Shown: positions 1-11,870 of the stretch, one piece after another
How positions within the stretch are numbered: the stretch's first letter is position 1
Layout of the letters: each line of letters begins with the position of its first letter
Source: Mesostigma viride
Taxonomy: Eukaryota > Streptophyta > Mesostigmatophyceae > Mesostigmatales > Mesostigmataceae
Length of the DNA: 64,000 nt
Direction of reading: 5' to 3'
Assembly (NCBI GenBank): GCA_009746045.1
Contig: RPFO01001945.1
Coordinates: 1-64,000, forward strand
Notes under the pieces: model-generated
What the model saw: the letters and a program-made list of their open reading frames with translations, nothing else
Database searches by the model: none
Told to the model about the DNA's origin: nothing
Program-made: the position numbers and the translations under genes

Positions 1-2
1 AC

Positions 3-3000
3 ATGCTATCTCACTTGTTTTTTCTTCGGACGTTTTTCGAAAACGAACTGAGCCACACAACTCCATCTGAGATGTGGCCGATCGGACAAGTGTTGCGGGA
101 GTGGAGATTTGACATTGAGGTAATTATTGACATTTGTGTACATTTTTATTCAGTCCGTTTAGATTAGTGTTGTGTATTTCTTTTGTTGAAAATTGTTACT
201 AACGATGAACGCATTTCTTGCTCTACTTCCCGCCAGGAGGGTGACATTCCATGTTTTGAGGGACAAAGTCCTTCAGCGTGGAACCCGGAGGTAAGCAAAT
301 GCCGCTAAAGGTTCGGGTCGATTTGTGAAGATAGGATATTCAAGAAATACTTCCTGTTTTGACTGACTTTGTATATTTATCTGAACGCACGTTTGTCTTG
401 CAGGACGACGATCAACCTTTTCGAAGAGGTCGAAGGGATGGGGACGGAGAACGTAGAGGTAGGAAATTTGTTCATTTTACTGTTCAAGCAGGGTTGGGGT
501 CGCTCCGCAGAGCAACGTTAAAACAAAATTAATGCTCGTTTTTTTTATGTCATCGTCTGAATTATTATTATTTTTTTTTCATGCAGGAGGTGGACGAGAA
601 GGAAGAGGAGGAGAAGGAGCAGGAGGTGGACGAGGAGGAAGAGGAGGAGGAGCACGAGGAGGAGGAGGAGGAGGAAGAAAATGAGCCCGAGCCAACTCCG
701 AAGGGGAAGGGGAAGGCAAAGGTTTGTGCAATGTTTTTTAAGTTTATAACGCTGAAGGTCGCGCTGCAGAGCTAGGATGCCAGAGTGCAGATTATTCTTC
801 TTAATACATTTCGCTTCATGTGTATGTTGTGTGTTGTTGGTATACCTTCCAGCAGGCTAAAAAAAGGGCGACGACGACACTCCAAGCAGCTTACCTAAAG
901 CTTATTGCCAGAAGGAAGAAGGTGCAGACTGCCTGTGATATTGGCGAACTCATCCTAGGCAATCCCCCTAAGGATGTTACGATGGGTGCCGGGGAGTTTC
1001 GCAAGTATCTCACCCAACTACGCGTTGAGGCGGCGGCCGATTTCGCAATGCAAGGCGCCGACACCTTCAACGGTGACCTGGCCTATGATTTTGTCAACCA
1101 AGTCAAGTCCAAGGGCACCGAAAAGTTCAAGTGGAAACCAAAGGCGTACACGGAGGCGAAGGTGGACAAGGTCATCAAGTTCATGAAGTGGGATCTCAAG
1201 AGAAGGGATCGTGAACGGGCGAAGCTGCTTGAGGGTCAGGCAAAAGATTCCAAAAAGAAGAGGGATGCGGATAAAAAGGAGAAGGGGAAGGATAAGGGGG
1301 AGGATGACGCGGCCGGGGGGAGAAGGGCGGGAAGGGAAAGAAGGGGAAGAAGGCGGGAGAAAAGGAAGAGGTGCGTTTTTGCGGAATTGTAGATTTAGAG
1401 GGGTAGCTCTGTGGAGTGAACCTTTTTACCTTCTCCGTCTTTGCACCCTATTCGGTATTTTTTGTCTGCACGCCGACTATTTGCAAACGTTAAACTATTT
1501 ATTGTTTTCCTGTCTCATCTTGTCAATGCCTTCCTCCAGGGTGGCGAGGGGGAGAAAGGCGGAAAAGGAAAGAAGGGGAAGAAGGCGGGAGAAAAGGAAG
1601 CGGTGCGTTTTTGGTGATTTAGATTCAGAGGGGTAGCTCCGTGGAGTGACCCTTTTTACCTTCTGTGTTCTTAGCACCCTACTCTGAGATTTTCCTACGC
1701 TCGCGGACTATATGCATACGTTAACTATTTATTGCTTTCTTGTCTCATGTTCGTCAATGCCTTCGTTCAGGGTGCCGAGGGGGAAGGAGACGGTGACGGA
1801 AGGTTGGCCGGCAATGATGCCGTTTTTGCACTCGTCAAGGAGATGCTTAACTACGTCGAAGCCAGGGGCAAGGCGCCGGCGTCGGATATATTAAAGTGGC
1901 CTACCTTCTCCCCTTTTCTTGAGCTTCTGAAAGCACTTTCAAAGCTCTTCAAGGAGGGGATCCTGACGAGTAGTGGAAAGGTGGACAAGGAGCCGATCAT
2001 CAAAGATTGGAAGATGGCAACGACCGTGGACTCCGAGAAGGAGATCAGGGACAAAGCCATTCGGGACGCGAATGCTGTGCGGGAATCCCGTTGGATTCGA
2101 CCGAGTGACTTCATCGATACCGGTTGCAATAGCATGCGCATTCACACCGTCAACGGGCTGATTTTGCCTGACAACATGAGGCAGCGGTTGCTAAGCGATG
2201 AGGTGTTCAGGGAGAACGGGCGCATCTTGCTGAATGCAAAGACAAACAGTTTGCATTTTAAGGTGTGCATCCCTGTGTGGCAGTTCGCCTTTCAAGCGCT
2301 TGCGGAAACCAAGCCAAGCCTCTTCGCCAAACACATCACGTCCACCGGCCCTTACCGGGATTGGCTGAAAAAATGCCATGGCGCTAGGACTGACGCGGAG
2401 TTCGTGGGCTCGCGTTACTTTCGCCCCTTGTCCGACAAGGAGATTGAGAAGTATCTTGGAACCAAGTCCACCGCTTCTTTCCTCAAGAGAGGTGTTGAGT
2501 TCCGGACCTATGCACGAGTCGGGGAACAAGACGACGTTCTGCCCTTTGATTTTCAACCAAGGGAGGTCTTCAGCCTAATAAGCCAGGCCTCCTTAAAGGC
2601 ATTCGACCCAAGATTTCACGAAGAACATCCTGATGGCGAATATCTCGTTCTTCGATATGCGGTGGTCGACGGAAACCACTATTTCAAGGGTTTAAAGTCT
2701 TTCAAGCAATTGGAGGGGGAATGGACGCCCGGTGTGACACATGTTAAGAAACTAATGTGTGAAGGGGGGGCAGCGTCTGAGAACGCGAAGGACAGTGCCG
2801 CGGCGGCTAAACTTTTCTCATCCCTTATGGAACAATTCCATACTGGGTACGGGGGAACGAACGTCATTCTGCTTCGGGGGGCCGACCTTCTTCCAAATTG
2901 GGACGAGTGTAAAAAGTTCCCGGAAATATCTGTAAGTGGTAGTTCTATCTATGGCAATGGTGACGCTGCAGTTCCACCACTTCGTCGTGTTATGTCGAGT

Positions 3001-6000
3001 AAGGGTCGCACTGTGGAGTGACCATGTCAAAAGTCTTCCTTTATCATGCATTATAAATGCGGGAAGTCGCACACAGAAACGACAATGGCAGTCAAACTCT
3101 CATCCCGACATATTTCTGGGGTGGTTTCGCAGAGTGACCCTAACTTACCGATTTCGGCGCTGAAGACCATTTTTCGCGCTCCCGTGCGTTCATAACGTCA
3201 CGCTGCAAGTCGACCCTTGAATTGTTCTTGTGTGTCAATTTTTCGTTCCTCTGTTCGTGACAGGAGGTTGGGAAGAAGAAGCTGGATCGCCTATTCGAAA
3301 TCTCCAAGGGCGCCAATGCCGAAGATCAGGCGGTAGCGGATCGGACGCTTGGGCAGGCGCTTCTGGATGTTTGGAATTACAACAGGCTGTACTTGCACGG
3401 CGTCGTGAAGCAGGGCAAAGGGCATTTTATTCCCGATGGCCATTACACGAACCTGCTGGCGTACATCCTGCCGGCCACCAAACAATCAGTCGGGAGGGAA
3501 GGGAGTTTGGAGGGGAGTAAGGAGGATAAGGGGGAGTTGAGGGAGGAAGAAGGCGAGCGGAAAAAAAACAAGGCCCAACCTTCCCAAATTTCAAATTACA
3601 ATCGAGTTCTGGCGAACACCTTCCTGCGCCTCACAAAGGCCAGGCCGGATGATGAGAATTCAGTCACACCAGCTTCTGAGGAGACTATGACTCTCAGATG
3701 CCGGTTCGCTAACGCCGAGGGCACCAAGAAGGGGCAAAAGGTGTCCTGGACGTCTGTAAGGAACCTGGCGTCGTTTCCGATGATGGACGCTGTGTGTGAA
3801 TGCATCATGAGTGGGGAGGTTGGGCCCGAAAAGCTGTCAAAGTTGGTGGAGTTGGCCAAGGACGTACTTGAGTGCGTTCGCCAATTCATCCTTATTAAGT
3901 TTCAGGAAAAGCCCGACTTGGATGGCGAATGTAAGGGGGGGCTGATATGGAGTACAAGGCTTCTCGCTTATTTGAAGAGGTGTTCGGCTGTCGACTACTT
4001 GGGCGGATGCCAAGGAACAAGGACGTCGTCGATCGATTCCTTGCATTTTGGGAGAAGGCCGTCATCATCACGCGCAATGTCGCCTACCTCTTAAAGTCCG
4101 AAGGTCTTGCCAATCACCTAAGGATTCCGAGAAAGGATCTGATGGATAGCAAAATCGATCTAGTGGATCTCCTCGACAAAACCGCTCCGAACTTCAGCAT
4201 GAAGGGTTCGCACGGCCTTCTGGACAAGGACTTGTATCTCCACTATCAAAAAAAGATGGAAGGAGGGGAAGGGAAGAAGGAGGCGGTTGTTGAGGCGAAG
4301 GAGAAAGTTGCAGGGAAAGGGGGGGAGAAGGTGGAAGAGAAAAGTGCTGAGCCGATTGAGTATAACTGGCGCAGCATTTCCTGGGATAAGATGACCGTCT
4401 GGTATTCTTCTCATAGTCTCCCTAAAGGCGGCCCTGACAGGAAGAAGGCATTTGTGAGGAGGGTGGCGGCGGAGGTGGCGGTGGGCGACGGTGAGGGCTT
4501 CCCATCCACTTTCGCGAGGCAAGACGATGGCCTGACGCCACTACCGTGCTGTAGAATCCTGAATTTGGATGGTGAGTTCGGCCGCAAGTGGACGTCCTTC
4601 AAGGACTTCTGGTGGGGTGACCATGACCTCTTTATGGTTCCTCCAAAAAAGACAACTGTCGAACGAGCTTCCGGTTACCACAGGAAGCTTATCGAGCTAG
4701 CGACGCAGTTTTTCTGGGAGTTGCGTCCCATCGTGGTCGTTTTTGGCGGAAAGAAGTCATTGGATGGCTTCGAAGACTTACTGGTTCGGATGGGGAAGAT
4801 GCCTGACGTCTCGTGGACGTCATTGGCGAAGAAGAGGAAGGCTGAGGATGACGCGGAAGGAGATTCGGATGGGGACGAGGGAGGCGAGGGACAGGGAAAG
4901 GAAGGAGGGTCGACTCGCAGAGCGACGTCTACGGGGGGAGAGAAGTCGTCACCGCAGAAGACGAGCTAAGGGGGGAGAGAAGTCGTCACCGCAGAAGACG
5001 CGGGACAAAGGGAAGGGTGGGCAGCGGCCGTCTGTCCAGCCGCAGCCGGAGTCACACCCTTCCAAAAAGCTTCGAAAGGCAGTTGTTCAAATCTCGGACG
5101 ACGAAGATGAAGCTGAGCCTGGCGCTTCTGCCCGGCCTGTCGCTCCTTCCGCGCCTACGCGCGTTTCAAAGTATCCCAAGAAAGAGCTTCGAAGGCAGCC
5201 AGTCGAGTCATCATCATCCTCCTCCGAGGAGGAGGAGGAGGAGGAGGGGGAGGAGGGGAGGAGGGGAGGAGGGGGGAGGGGGAGGAGGGGGAGGAGGGGG
5301 AGGAGGAGGAGGAGGAGGAGGAGGAGGAGGAGGCGGAGGAGGAGGAGGAGGAGGAGGAGGAGGAGGAGGAGGAGGAGGAGGAGGAGGAGGAGGAGGAGGG
5401 GAGGAGGAGGAGGACGGGGATGACGACGAGGAGGAGGAAGATGGAGGGAGGCGAAGGGGTGATGGAAGGGCAAGGGGTGGAGGGGCAGGAGGGTCAACTC
5501 GCAGAGCGACGTCTGAGGGGAGGAAGAAGCCTGCCGCGCCCTCCAAGTCTTCCGGCTCGTCTCGACCCAAGACAGCTGCTACTCGAGCTCCGAAAGGAAT
5601 AACAAAGGGTGAGGAAATCGCTGTTTTGGTCGTGGCATGTATCCTGAATTTTTTTTTTAATTCGTTTGCAATCTATCTACGTTGACTTTAGTCCGTCGTT
5701 GATGTGCCGATTGGTTACGCGCAGGTAATGATGTGGTGCGGGCGAACGCTGCGGTGGGCTTCGGTCCTGCAGCTAAACTTACTGCTCAGTCTGAAGGGGT
5801 GGAAGCGAATGCGCAGAGCCAAGAGCCTTATTATGAGAAGCCTACGCTGTGGATGAGACTTATGGACGGGGAACAGAAACACGGAGCACCGGAGTGCTTC
5901 TGGATTGATGGGTGGGCCGAGAACACCATGAGAAGGGCCAATGCGAGTAGGGAAAAGCAAAAGTATACCAAGTTACAGGAGGTGAAGTTGTACGGGCAGG

Positions 6001-6257
6001 TAGGTGGATACGATCGGAAATGGAGGGACGTTTGCATGAAGTTTTTTCCAGAAGAGACAGAGGGCGGAAAGTTGCATCGGGGCAAGTTCTGGATGCCTTT
6101 GGACTATGTGAAGAAGGTGGTGACTCTGATGGACGGAAAGAGTTGGAATGATGTGGCAAAGTGGGCACCTGCGATGTCCATCGATCCAAAGAGGAAGAAG
6201 TCCAAAACAGAAGAGCAGAAATTGGAAGCAGAAGCAAGGAGCAAGAATAAGAAGTGA
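3..6257 (+). CDS. nine-exon gene of unknown function, reading frame disrupted
   Basis: I do not recognise this protein. Nine exons with GT..AG borders can be traced: 3-119, 237-290, 404-458, 587-721, 856-1370, 1540-1602, 1771-2931, 3264-5608 and 5725-6257 (TGA stop). The gene may begin left of the window; the first in-frame ATG is at 3. The product would be very large, with folded blocks (exons 5, 7, 8, 9) joined by acidic or lysine-rich linkers and a Gly/Glu/Arg tract from GGA repeats. Phases agree only if single-base changes are assumed in a T run in exon 3, a G6 run at about 1315-1320 and a G7 run at about 3931-3937. A 37-bp duplication at 4933-5006 adds a stop at about 4967-4969, and the GGA tract shifts frame again. 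The exon structure is clear; a decaying copy or a consensus with homopolymer errors are both possible. No catalytic motif or known domain was seen. Confidence 0.6.
1315..1771 (+). repeat. tandemly duplicated intron plus 63-bp mini-exon
   Basis: The introns at 1371-1539 and 1603-1770 are diverged copies. Both start GTGCGTTTTT, carry a GGGGTAGCTC-type motif near their start and end in similar CTTC..CAG acceptors. The mini-exon 1540-1602 repeats the tail of exon 5 (Gly/Lys-rich, ending AGEKE). The duplication period is about 232 bp and the mini-exon is a multiple of three, so it adds 21 residues without a frame change. Confidence 0.7.
4933..5006 (+). repeat. 37-bp tandem duplication inside coding sequence
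   Basis: The stretch starting with six G's at 4933 is repeated from 4970, giving a period of 37 bases. Because 37 is not a multiple of three, the second copy changes frame and the first copy runs into TAA. With one copy removed, the upstream frame (ending GGEKSSPQKT) runs directly into the downstream frame (GGEKSSPQKTRDKG). This is the clearest disabling change in the gene at 3-6257. Confidence 0.85.
5226..5412 (+). repeat. GGA trinucleotide tract in exon 8
   Basis: About 185 bases of GGA/GAG/GGGGA repeat. Depending on frame it encodes Glu, Gly or Arg runs. The frame used before the tract (Ser/Glu-rich) differs from the frame open after it (EEEDGDDDEEE, then TRRATSEGRK), so the tract hides an indel. 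Confidence 0.9.
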
Positions 6258-6476
6258 CGTTCGAAGACTTTATTTTATGTTGGACGAGTCTTTAGTAAAT
6301 TCAGTCGACTCCGTCTCAAGTGCGACGAATGTATCCATGATATTCTTCAATGAAACAATGCAATTTCACGCTAATGTAAAGTTTTTATGTCACACGAGAC
6401 TTACAATGAGATAAATACCCACAAATTGTAATATTTACGTGAAATTTATACGTTCGCAAGCCAAAATTCAAGATTT

Positions 6477-6700
6477 TTACATCAAAATTGAAGGAAAAGT
6501 GTCACACACTTGGCTTGGACCGCGGAACATTCGAAGTGGGCCCGGCCTCAGGCACCTTATGGACCCCCCAGGGTTGCCAGGCTGGTTGTTGTTGTTGTTG
6601 TTGTTTCCCTGCTGGGACCGGTTCTGGCCCTGCTGGGACCTGTTGTTGTTGTTGTTTTGGCCCTGTTGGGACCTGTTGTTATTGTTGCCCTGCTGGGACC

Positions 6701-6734
<34 letters not shown>

Positions 6735-8695
6735 GGGGTTGCCATGCAGGGGCACACGGTGCCACGTGTTGCCACGCCCCTTAGAGCCACTGCCCCCTTG
6801 GTGGGAGGACTTGTGGGTCTTGGGTGCCCCCCCCTGGCTGGCCTGCCCCTTGCGTTTGTGGCCTTGGACACCCTGGACCTTGGGGTCCTGGGCCTGGTTG
6901 TTGCCAGTACCCAGGGGGTCCACTGCCTCCTCGATATAGAGCATGGCAGCTCTGAAGTTGTCCCAGAGGGACTTGAGGCCTGTGAGAGGGGGTTGGCCCT
7001 CAAGAAGCCGTCGGTTGCTTGTTGCAGGCGGGTGGGGTCCAGGTTGATGGTCCCCCGCTCATACCGCGACATCAGGGCGCGCAGGCCCTCGACAGTTTGC
7101 AGCTGGTTAGCTGTTAACTGCTGATCTTGCAACGAGGCCAGCTGGGCCTGGAGAATGGCGAGCTGTTGCAGGACATCCCCGCTCCTTGGGGGGCTTCAGC
7201 AGGCCTGTTGGGTGCCTGTGGCACCTCTGCACCTCCCCCCAGGGCCTCCTGGGGTCCTGGCCACCCCCCCTGGTTTGGGAGGGGGCCCCAACCCACAGGG
7301 CGAACCTGGGGTGGTGGGGGGGGAGGGGGAGGGGGGTCATGGTGGCCCTGGGGGAGCCCGGGGGTGTCCGGGTAACCCCACTGGGTCCAGCCCCATCGGT
7401 GGAGGGGCGGGCAGGGGTGTCTGCCTCTGCTCTCCTCCTGGCCTCCTCCCGCATGAGACGCTTCATCTCCTTGCGTACCTCATGCTCCCGGAGGGCTGCC
7501 TGAAAGGCAGCTTCATCCTCGGGTATGTCAGGGAGTTCGTCTCCCATGATCATAGCAGGCCGGACTGGACAGTCCGCCTCTTTGCCCTTCCTCGCACCCA
7601 GGGCCAGCAGTCCGTCTTTGTACTGCAGGGGTTGGGGGGGAGAGGGTTTCTTGCTGGTGGTTTCCAGCGGGGGGCTTCTTCAGCTACCACCCCATGTTTG
7701 GCCAAGATGGCCTCCGTGACCCTGGCTTGGGTGATGGAGGACATGGTTTTAAAGTGTGCTGACCGAGCAAGCTCGGCCAGGTCTTGACTGTCCGCATAGT
7801 CCATGGGATAGTCAGCATTTTTTAAGAGGTCACGTAACCGCTGGGTGGCCTCGCGGTACGCGTCCGCCATCGCCTGGTGGGTAGCCAGGCGACGGGCGGC
7901 TTCCTCTTCATATTCTTGCCGCTTAGCGGCGAGCCGAAAAGCCGCCTCTCGGCGGACCTCTCGGTCCCGCTGCCGCGCTCGGCGTTCTTCATTTGCCACC
8001 AGCGCGGCCTGCTCGACCGCCAGGAGCGCTGGGGTAAGATTGATCTCAGTCTCCCCATCGGGGAGACTGGCAGTGTCGGATACCTCATCGTCGGACATTG
8101 GTTGTCCGGCGATGGGTTCCACAGGTTTTCGCACCACCCGTGCGAGTTTAATACTCTCCATGTCCTTCTTCTTGCGAAGAAGGGACGCAGAGGGTCGCCC
8201 AAACGTTAGCTCAATGTGGTTATGTCCCTGGGCGAAAGGGACATTAAGGTTTGATGTGGCGGGACGAAAGGTAATCGTCCCGTCCGGTGCCACCGAGGCC
8301 GTCTGACGGGGCATACGCTCCCGAAGAGATGGCAACGTGGGGCCGGACTGTGGAGCCTCAGTGGGGTTTACCACCGAGGTCTCCGCAGCCATGGCCGCGC
8401 CAGCCGTGGTTGCGGCTGGGGCGGCCGCCGGAGTCGAGGGTAAGCCGGTCTCCCCGGGGGGAGCCGTCTCGGCCTCCGGCCTCGCAGGGGAGGGGGGTAG
8501 GTCGGTCGGCTTTGCAGCCGCCGTCCCCTCGTCCTGGCAACCATTGTGAGTCTTTTTGTTCTTTTTCTTTTTCTTGGAAATGGCCGCATCGCCAGCCGGC
8601 TTCTTGTTGTTGTCTCTGGGCATCCGCCGATCCTGCCCATCATCATCCTCGTTGTAGGTAAGCTTCTTAGCGACATTCTTGTTCGTGATAGCCAT
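6477..8695 (-). pseudogene. Gag/ORF1-like retroelement protein, split by frameshifts
   Basis: The ATG is at 8693-8695 and the protein starts MAITNKNVAKKL. A lysine-rich N-terminus and Pro/Ala-rich linker are followed by a long charged helical, probably coiled-coil, region (many Arg, Glu and Ala; about 8000-7750). Downstream blocks continue in other frames: an acidic block from DELPDIPEDEAAF, a Gln-rich helix, then KSLWDNFRAAML and a polyasparagine/Gln tail from (AAC)n. The frame changes lie in or beside C runs near 7635, 7190 and 6990; with each corrected, one ORF of roughly 700 codons would result. No zinc knuckle, RNase H, integrase or RT was seen next to it. It resembles retroelement structural proteins in composition and layout only; LTR-Gag and LINE ORF1 are not distinguished. 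Confidence 0.5.
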
Positions 8696-9140
8696 GGTAG
8701 CAAATAAAATTCAAGTTAGACTGCGGTGGGATATATTGCTTGAGAACACTGAAAGCTGTGAGCAATGAATTGCTTGGTTCATTAGAAAATAGGTTTACCC
8801 TTTATCAACGTTCCTCTCACCGGCTGCGCCGCCAGTGACCGTTGGGTGCAGACCGTTGGCCCGAGGCCGCACGATGACAGGTAGCTGCCTAGTCACTGCA
8901 TCGTGCGATCACAAATCAATGCACGCTGCAGTACGGTCCCTATCTAGGATACTCTAGTACCGTCCAATGACAGGACACTACGTATACTGGGTACTGACAT
9001 CTGTCACGTACCTCAGTACCCAAAGTACCTATCTAGGGAAACGTATGCGACTCGACTAGCATCCCTATCTGCATAGCCCACGTGGTATTTATATTCACAT
9101 ACCAACGTGGGTTTACAAGGCTTATTCATACGTTGTATTC
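8696..9140 (-). promoter_or_regulatory. possible LTR or leader of the Gag-like element
   Basis: About 445 bases upstream of the Gag-like ATG contain no ORF. On the minus strand a TATA-like run lies at about 9086-9096. Short inverted repeats (TATCTAGG, GTACC/GGTAC types) occur at 8940-9045. The region could be an LTR or a 5' UTR. A second copy on the other side of the element, needed to call an LTR, was not found. Confidence 0.3.
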
Positions 9141-9185
9141 ACAATGCCTTTAAGACTTAGTCTACAGCAAAGCATGGAGACTAAC

Positions 9186-10510
9186 TCTTCCGTCCTGGGC
9201 GCAACACGGCCATGGCCATCTTCGTCGCGCGTCGCCTCTTCGAGGAAATCGCTCTCCTGCAACCTGGTGAGTTTCCCGCCATCCTCATCTTCGTCGACTT
9301 CATCAAGGCTTTTGATTCTGTCCTCTGGGACGCTCTATGGGCTGTACTTGCTCGCGCTCGCGTCCCCACTCCCCTGATTACCGTCATCCGCACGCTGTAT
9401 GAGGGGTCGACCACTTCGGTGCGCACTCAACACGGCATTACCCCGCCCTGCCCACTGCAGACCGGCGTCTGGCAGGGTTGCGTCCTGTCGCCGTACCTGT
9501 TTATTATTGTAGTGGATTATGTTATGCGCCAGGCACGTGCTCGCTTTGCTAGCATTGCAGGCCGTGCCCCTGGCCTAGCGATCACGAACGAGCTTGGGGA
9601 AGGGGGCCGACTAACAAGCAGAATTTACTAGCTGACCTCATTTATGCCGACGACATCACGCTCATCGAGAAGCCGGAGTCTGCCCAACTTTGGCTGGACT
9701 GCCTGGCGCTCGAGGCTCGGGCGGTTGGTCTAGAAATCAGCCCCAAAACGGAGGCCCTGGCCCTCGGCATGGCAGGGCCCCCACCCACACTCCGCCTCTT
9801 AGACGATGCCGAGGTCAACTACCCTACTTCAGGCCGCTTCAAGCTGCTCGGCAGTTGGCTTCCCGACTGCGAGGACGACATGACGACACGGATCGGCATG
9901 GCGTGGGCGCACCTCCATGACCACCGCCGCTGGTGGAGCAACCCCGCCCTACCCCGGATCGTCAAGCGTGACCTCTTCAAGGTCGTCATTCTGACGATCC
10001 TGACCTACGGCGCCGAGACGTGGACACTGATGCAGGAGCTGGAGCAACGACTCGACGGCGCCGTCACCAAGATGCTGCGCAAGGCCCTTAACATCCCCTT
10101 TGGTTTGCACATTAGTAATGAGGATTTGTACGCTGATTTGCCCTATGTTTCCCACATTATTAGGCACAGGCGCCTGGGCCTAGCCGGGCACCTGGCCCGC
10201 ACAGATCAGGTAGATACATCAGATAGACTAGCTGGCACCAAGCCCGCGCAGCCTGGGCGATATGTCCTCACCTGGCGTGCCCCTGGCCGCGCGCGGCAGG
10301 GCCGCCACCCGTGGACTTTTCGTGATAGACTCGGCATGGACATGTGCTACACTAGACGTGACGGGCTCACCCCCGGGCAGCCTCCTGGTTTGTCTGTAAT
10401 ATGGAGGCAGATGGTGCGCAAGGATAGATGGCAAGTAGTGATGAAGGAGACCACCCCCAAGCCTGTGGGGGCTCCGCGTGTGACCTTGGAAGTATGGCAT
10501 TCATAGCGAT
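9186..10510 (+). mobile_element. 5'-truncated LINE, reverse transcriptase and C-terminal domain
   Basis: Reverse transcriptase of a non-LTR retrotransposon. It enters at FRPGRNTAM and shows FVDFIKAFDSV (motif A), GVWQGCVLSPYLF (motif B) and YADDI at about 9645-9660 (motif C). The connection domain (LTYGAETWT) and C-terminal NEDLY...RRLGLAGHLART block follow, with a stop at about 10506. The frame breaks once, at about 9590-9630, between motif B and YADD. The endonuclease domain and ORF1 are absent, as expected for a 5'-truncated copy. The 3' end lies at 10605-10645. The clade is unresolved. Confidence 0.85.
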
Positions 10511-10604
10511 TCGGGCCGCGGTGCCCACACCCCTGTAACTAGGACCTAGATAGCTTATACCATCCATTCCATCCCCTGTTCCGCTCCCACTGAGGGCTTA
10601 TGCT

Positions 10605-10645
10605 CACGTGACGCAGTCACGTGTCTATTAATTAATTAATTAATA
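10605..10645 (+). repeat. LINE 3' terminal hairpin with TTAA tail
   Basis: CACGTGACGCAGTCACGTG at 10605-10623 is an inverted repeat with a three-base loop, followed by (TTAA)n. The same hairpin and tail recur at 14160 and, diverged, at 33188, which marks it as the 3' end of one LINE family. Confidence 0.75.
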
Positions 10646-11330
10646 ATCAACGACCTATATTACCAATAGCCGCCGCATATCAAACAGGTCGTATTCATGA
10701 ATGACGCCCGTCGAGGGCGATGACGGTGACGCCGTCACCGTCATCGCCCTCGACGGGCCAACATCTAAACTCTTCTCTTAATCAACAATCTATATTACCA
10801 ATAGCCGCCGCCTATCAAACAGATCCTATTCATCACGCGCGTCAACGCCCCGTCATCGCCCCGTCATCGCCCCGTGATCGCCATGCCGAGGGCCAACCTC
10901 TTAACTCTTTATTCGGAGTAATAGTCAACGACCTATATTACCAATAGCCGCCGCATATAAAAAAGGTCGTATTCATGACGCCCCAGTCGAGGGCGATGAC
11001 GGTGACGCCGTCACCGTCATCGCCCTCGACGGGCCAACATCTAAACTCTTCTCTTAATCAACAAACTATATTACCAATAGCCGCCGCCTATCAAACAGAT
11101 CCTATTCATCACGCGCGTCAACGCCCCGTCATCGCCCCGTCATCGCCCCGTCATCGCCCCGTGATCGCCATGCCGAGGGCCAACCTCATAACTCTTTATT
11201 GGGAGTAATAGTAAACGACCTATATTAAAAATAGCTGCCGCCTATCAAACAGGTCCTTTCCATCACGCCCGTCGAGAGCGATGACGGTGACGGCCGTCAC
11301 CGTCATCGCCCTGCCGGCATTGCCATACAA
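10646..11330. repeat. tandem repeat block with long near-perfect palindromes
   Basis: A unit containing ACCAATAGCCGCCGC recurs at about 10663, 10798, 10939, 11076 and 11228, alternating between two half-units of about 138 bp. Three units carry a long palindrome. At 10706-10758 the arms are 26 bp with a 1-base centre; at 10986-11030 they are 22 bp with a 1-base centre; 11278-11309 is a perfect 32-bp palindrome. Half-units in between contain short CCCCGTCATCG repeats. No coding sequence. Confidence 0.85.
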
Positions 11331-11870
11331 GAAGAAGCTCTCGATCCGAGGTATAGACTACCTCGGGTATCATCATCGTAATTGCTAGCATCGAGATCAT
11401 TCATACCTACCGACGATGGCCAGCTGCAAAAGAAAAATGTCGACCAACAGACAGGACCTATCGCCGGGAACCCTCAAGGCAATAAGGGCGAGACAGGCTT
11501 TCACCGTTAAGTAAAGTTGTCCACATCGTGCTAAGGAATTTGTGCTAATCTATGAGTACCTATATGGACACTTTGTCGCATTTTTTATCGCATGGCAAAT
11601 AAGCGATGTATGTGTCATGTAGGCTGCCATTGGTGCATGCATGCATGGGCCAGCAATGATGGTCAGAGGTACATTGTGCCTATGAGATAACCATCGATTT
11701 GTTGATCAGCAAGTGATTCATTACGTGAGACAACAATATGTTTGGGGGCTAAGCTTCTTACATTGGTCACATGGCCCGCCATAATTGTTTTCTTATGTGT
11801 TTAAGGTTAGGGCTCTGTTCATGACTGAACGTCATGAACGCGCTCTATTCATGACATTGATTAATTGATT
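11331..11870. other. no gene seen
   Basis: AT-moderate sequence between the palindrome block and a TTAA-flanked element. No conserved ORF, RNA gene or repeat was recognised. Confidence 0.5.

Noticed and set aside
6586-6735. Leu/Val-rich membrane protein on the plus strand
   Set aside because: The frame is the reverse of the polyasparagine (AAC)n tail of the Gag-like ORF.
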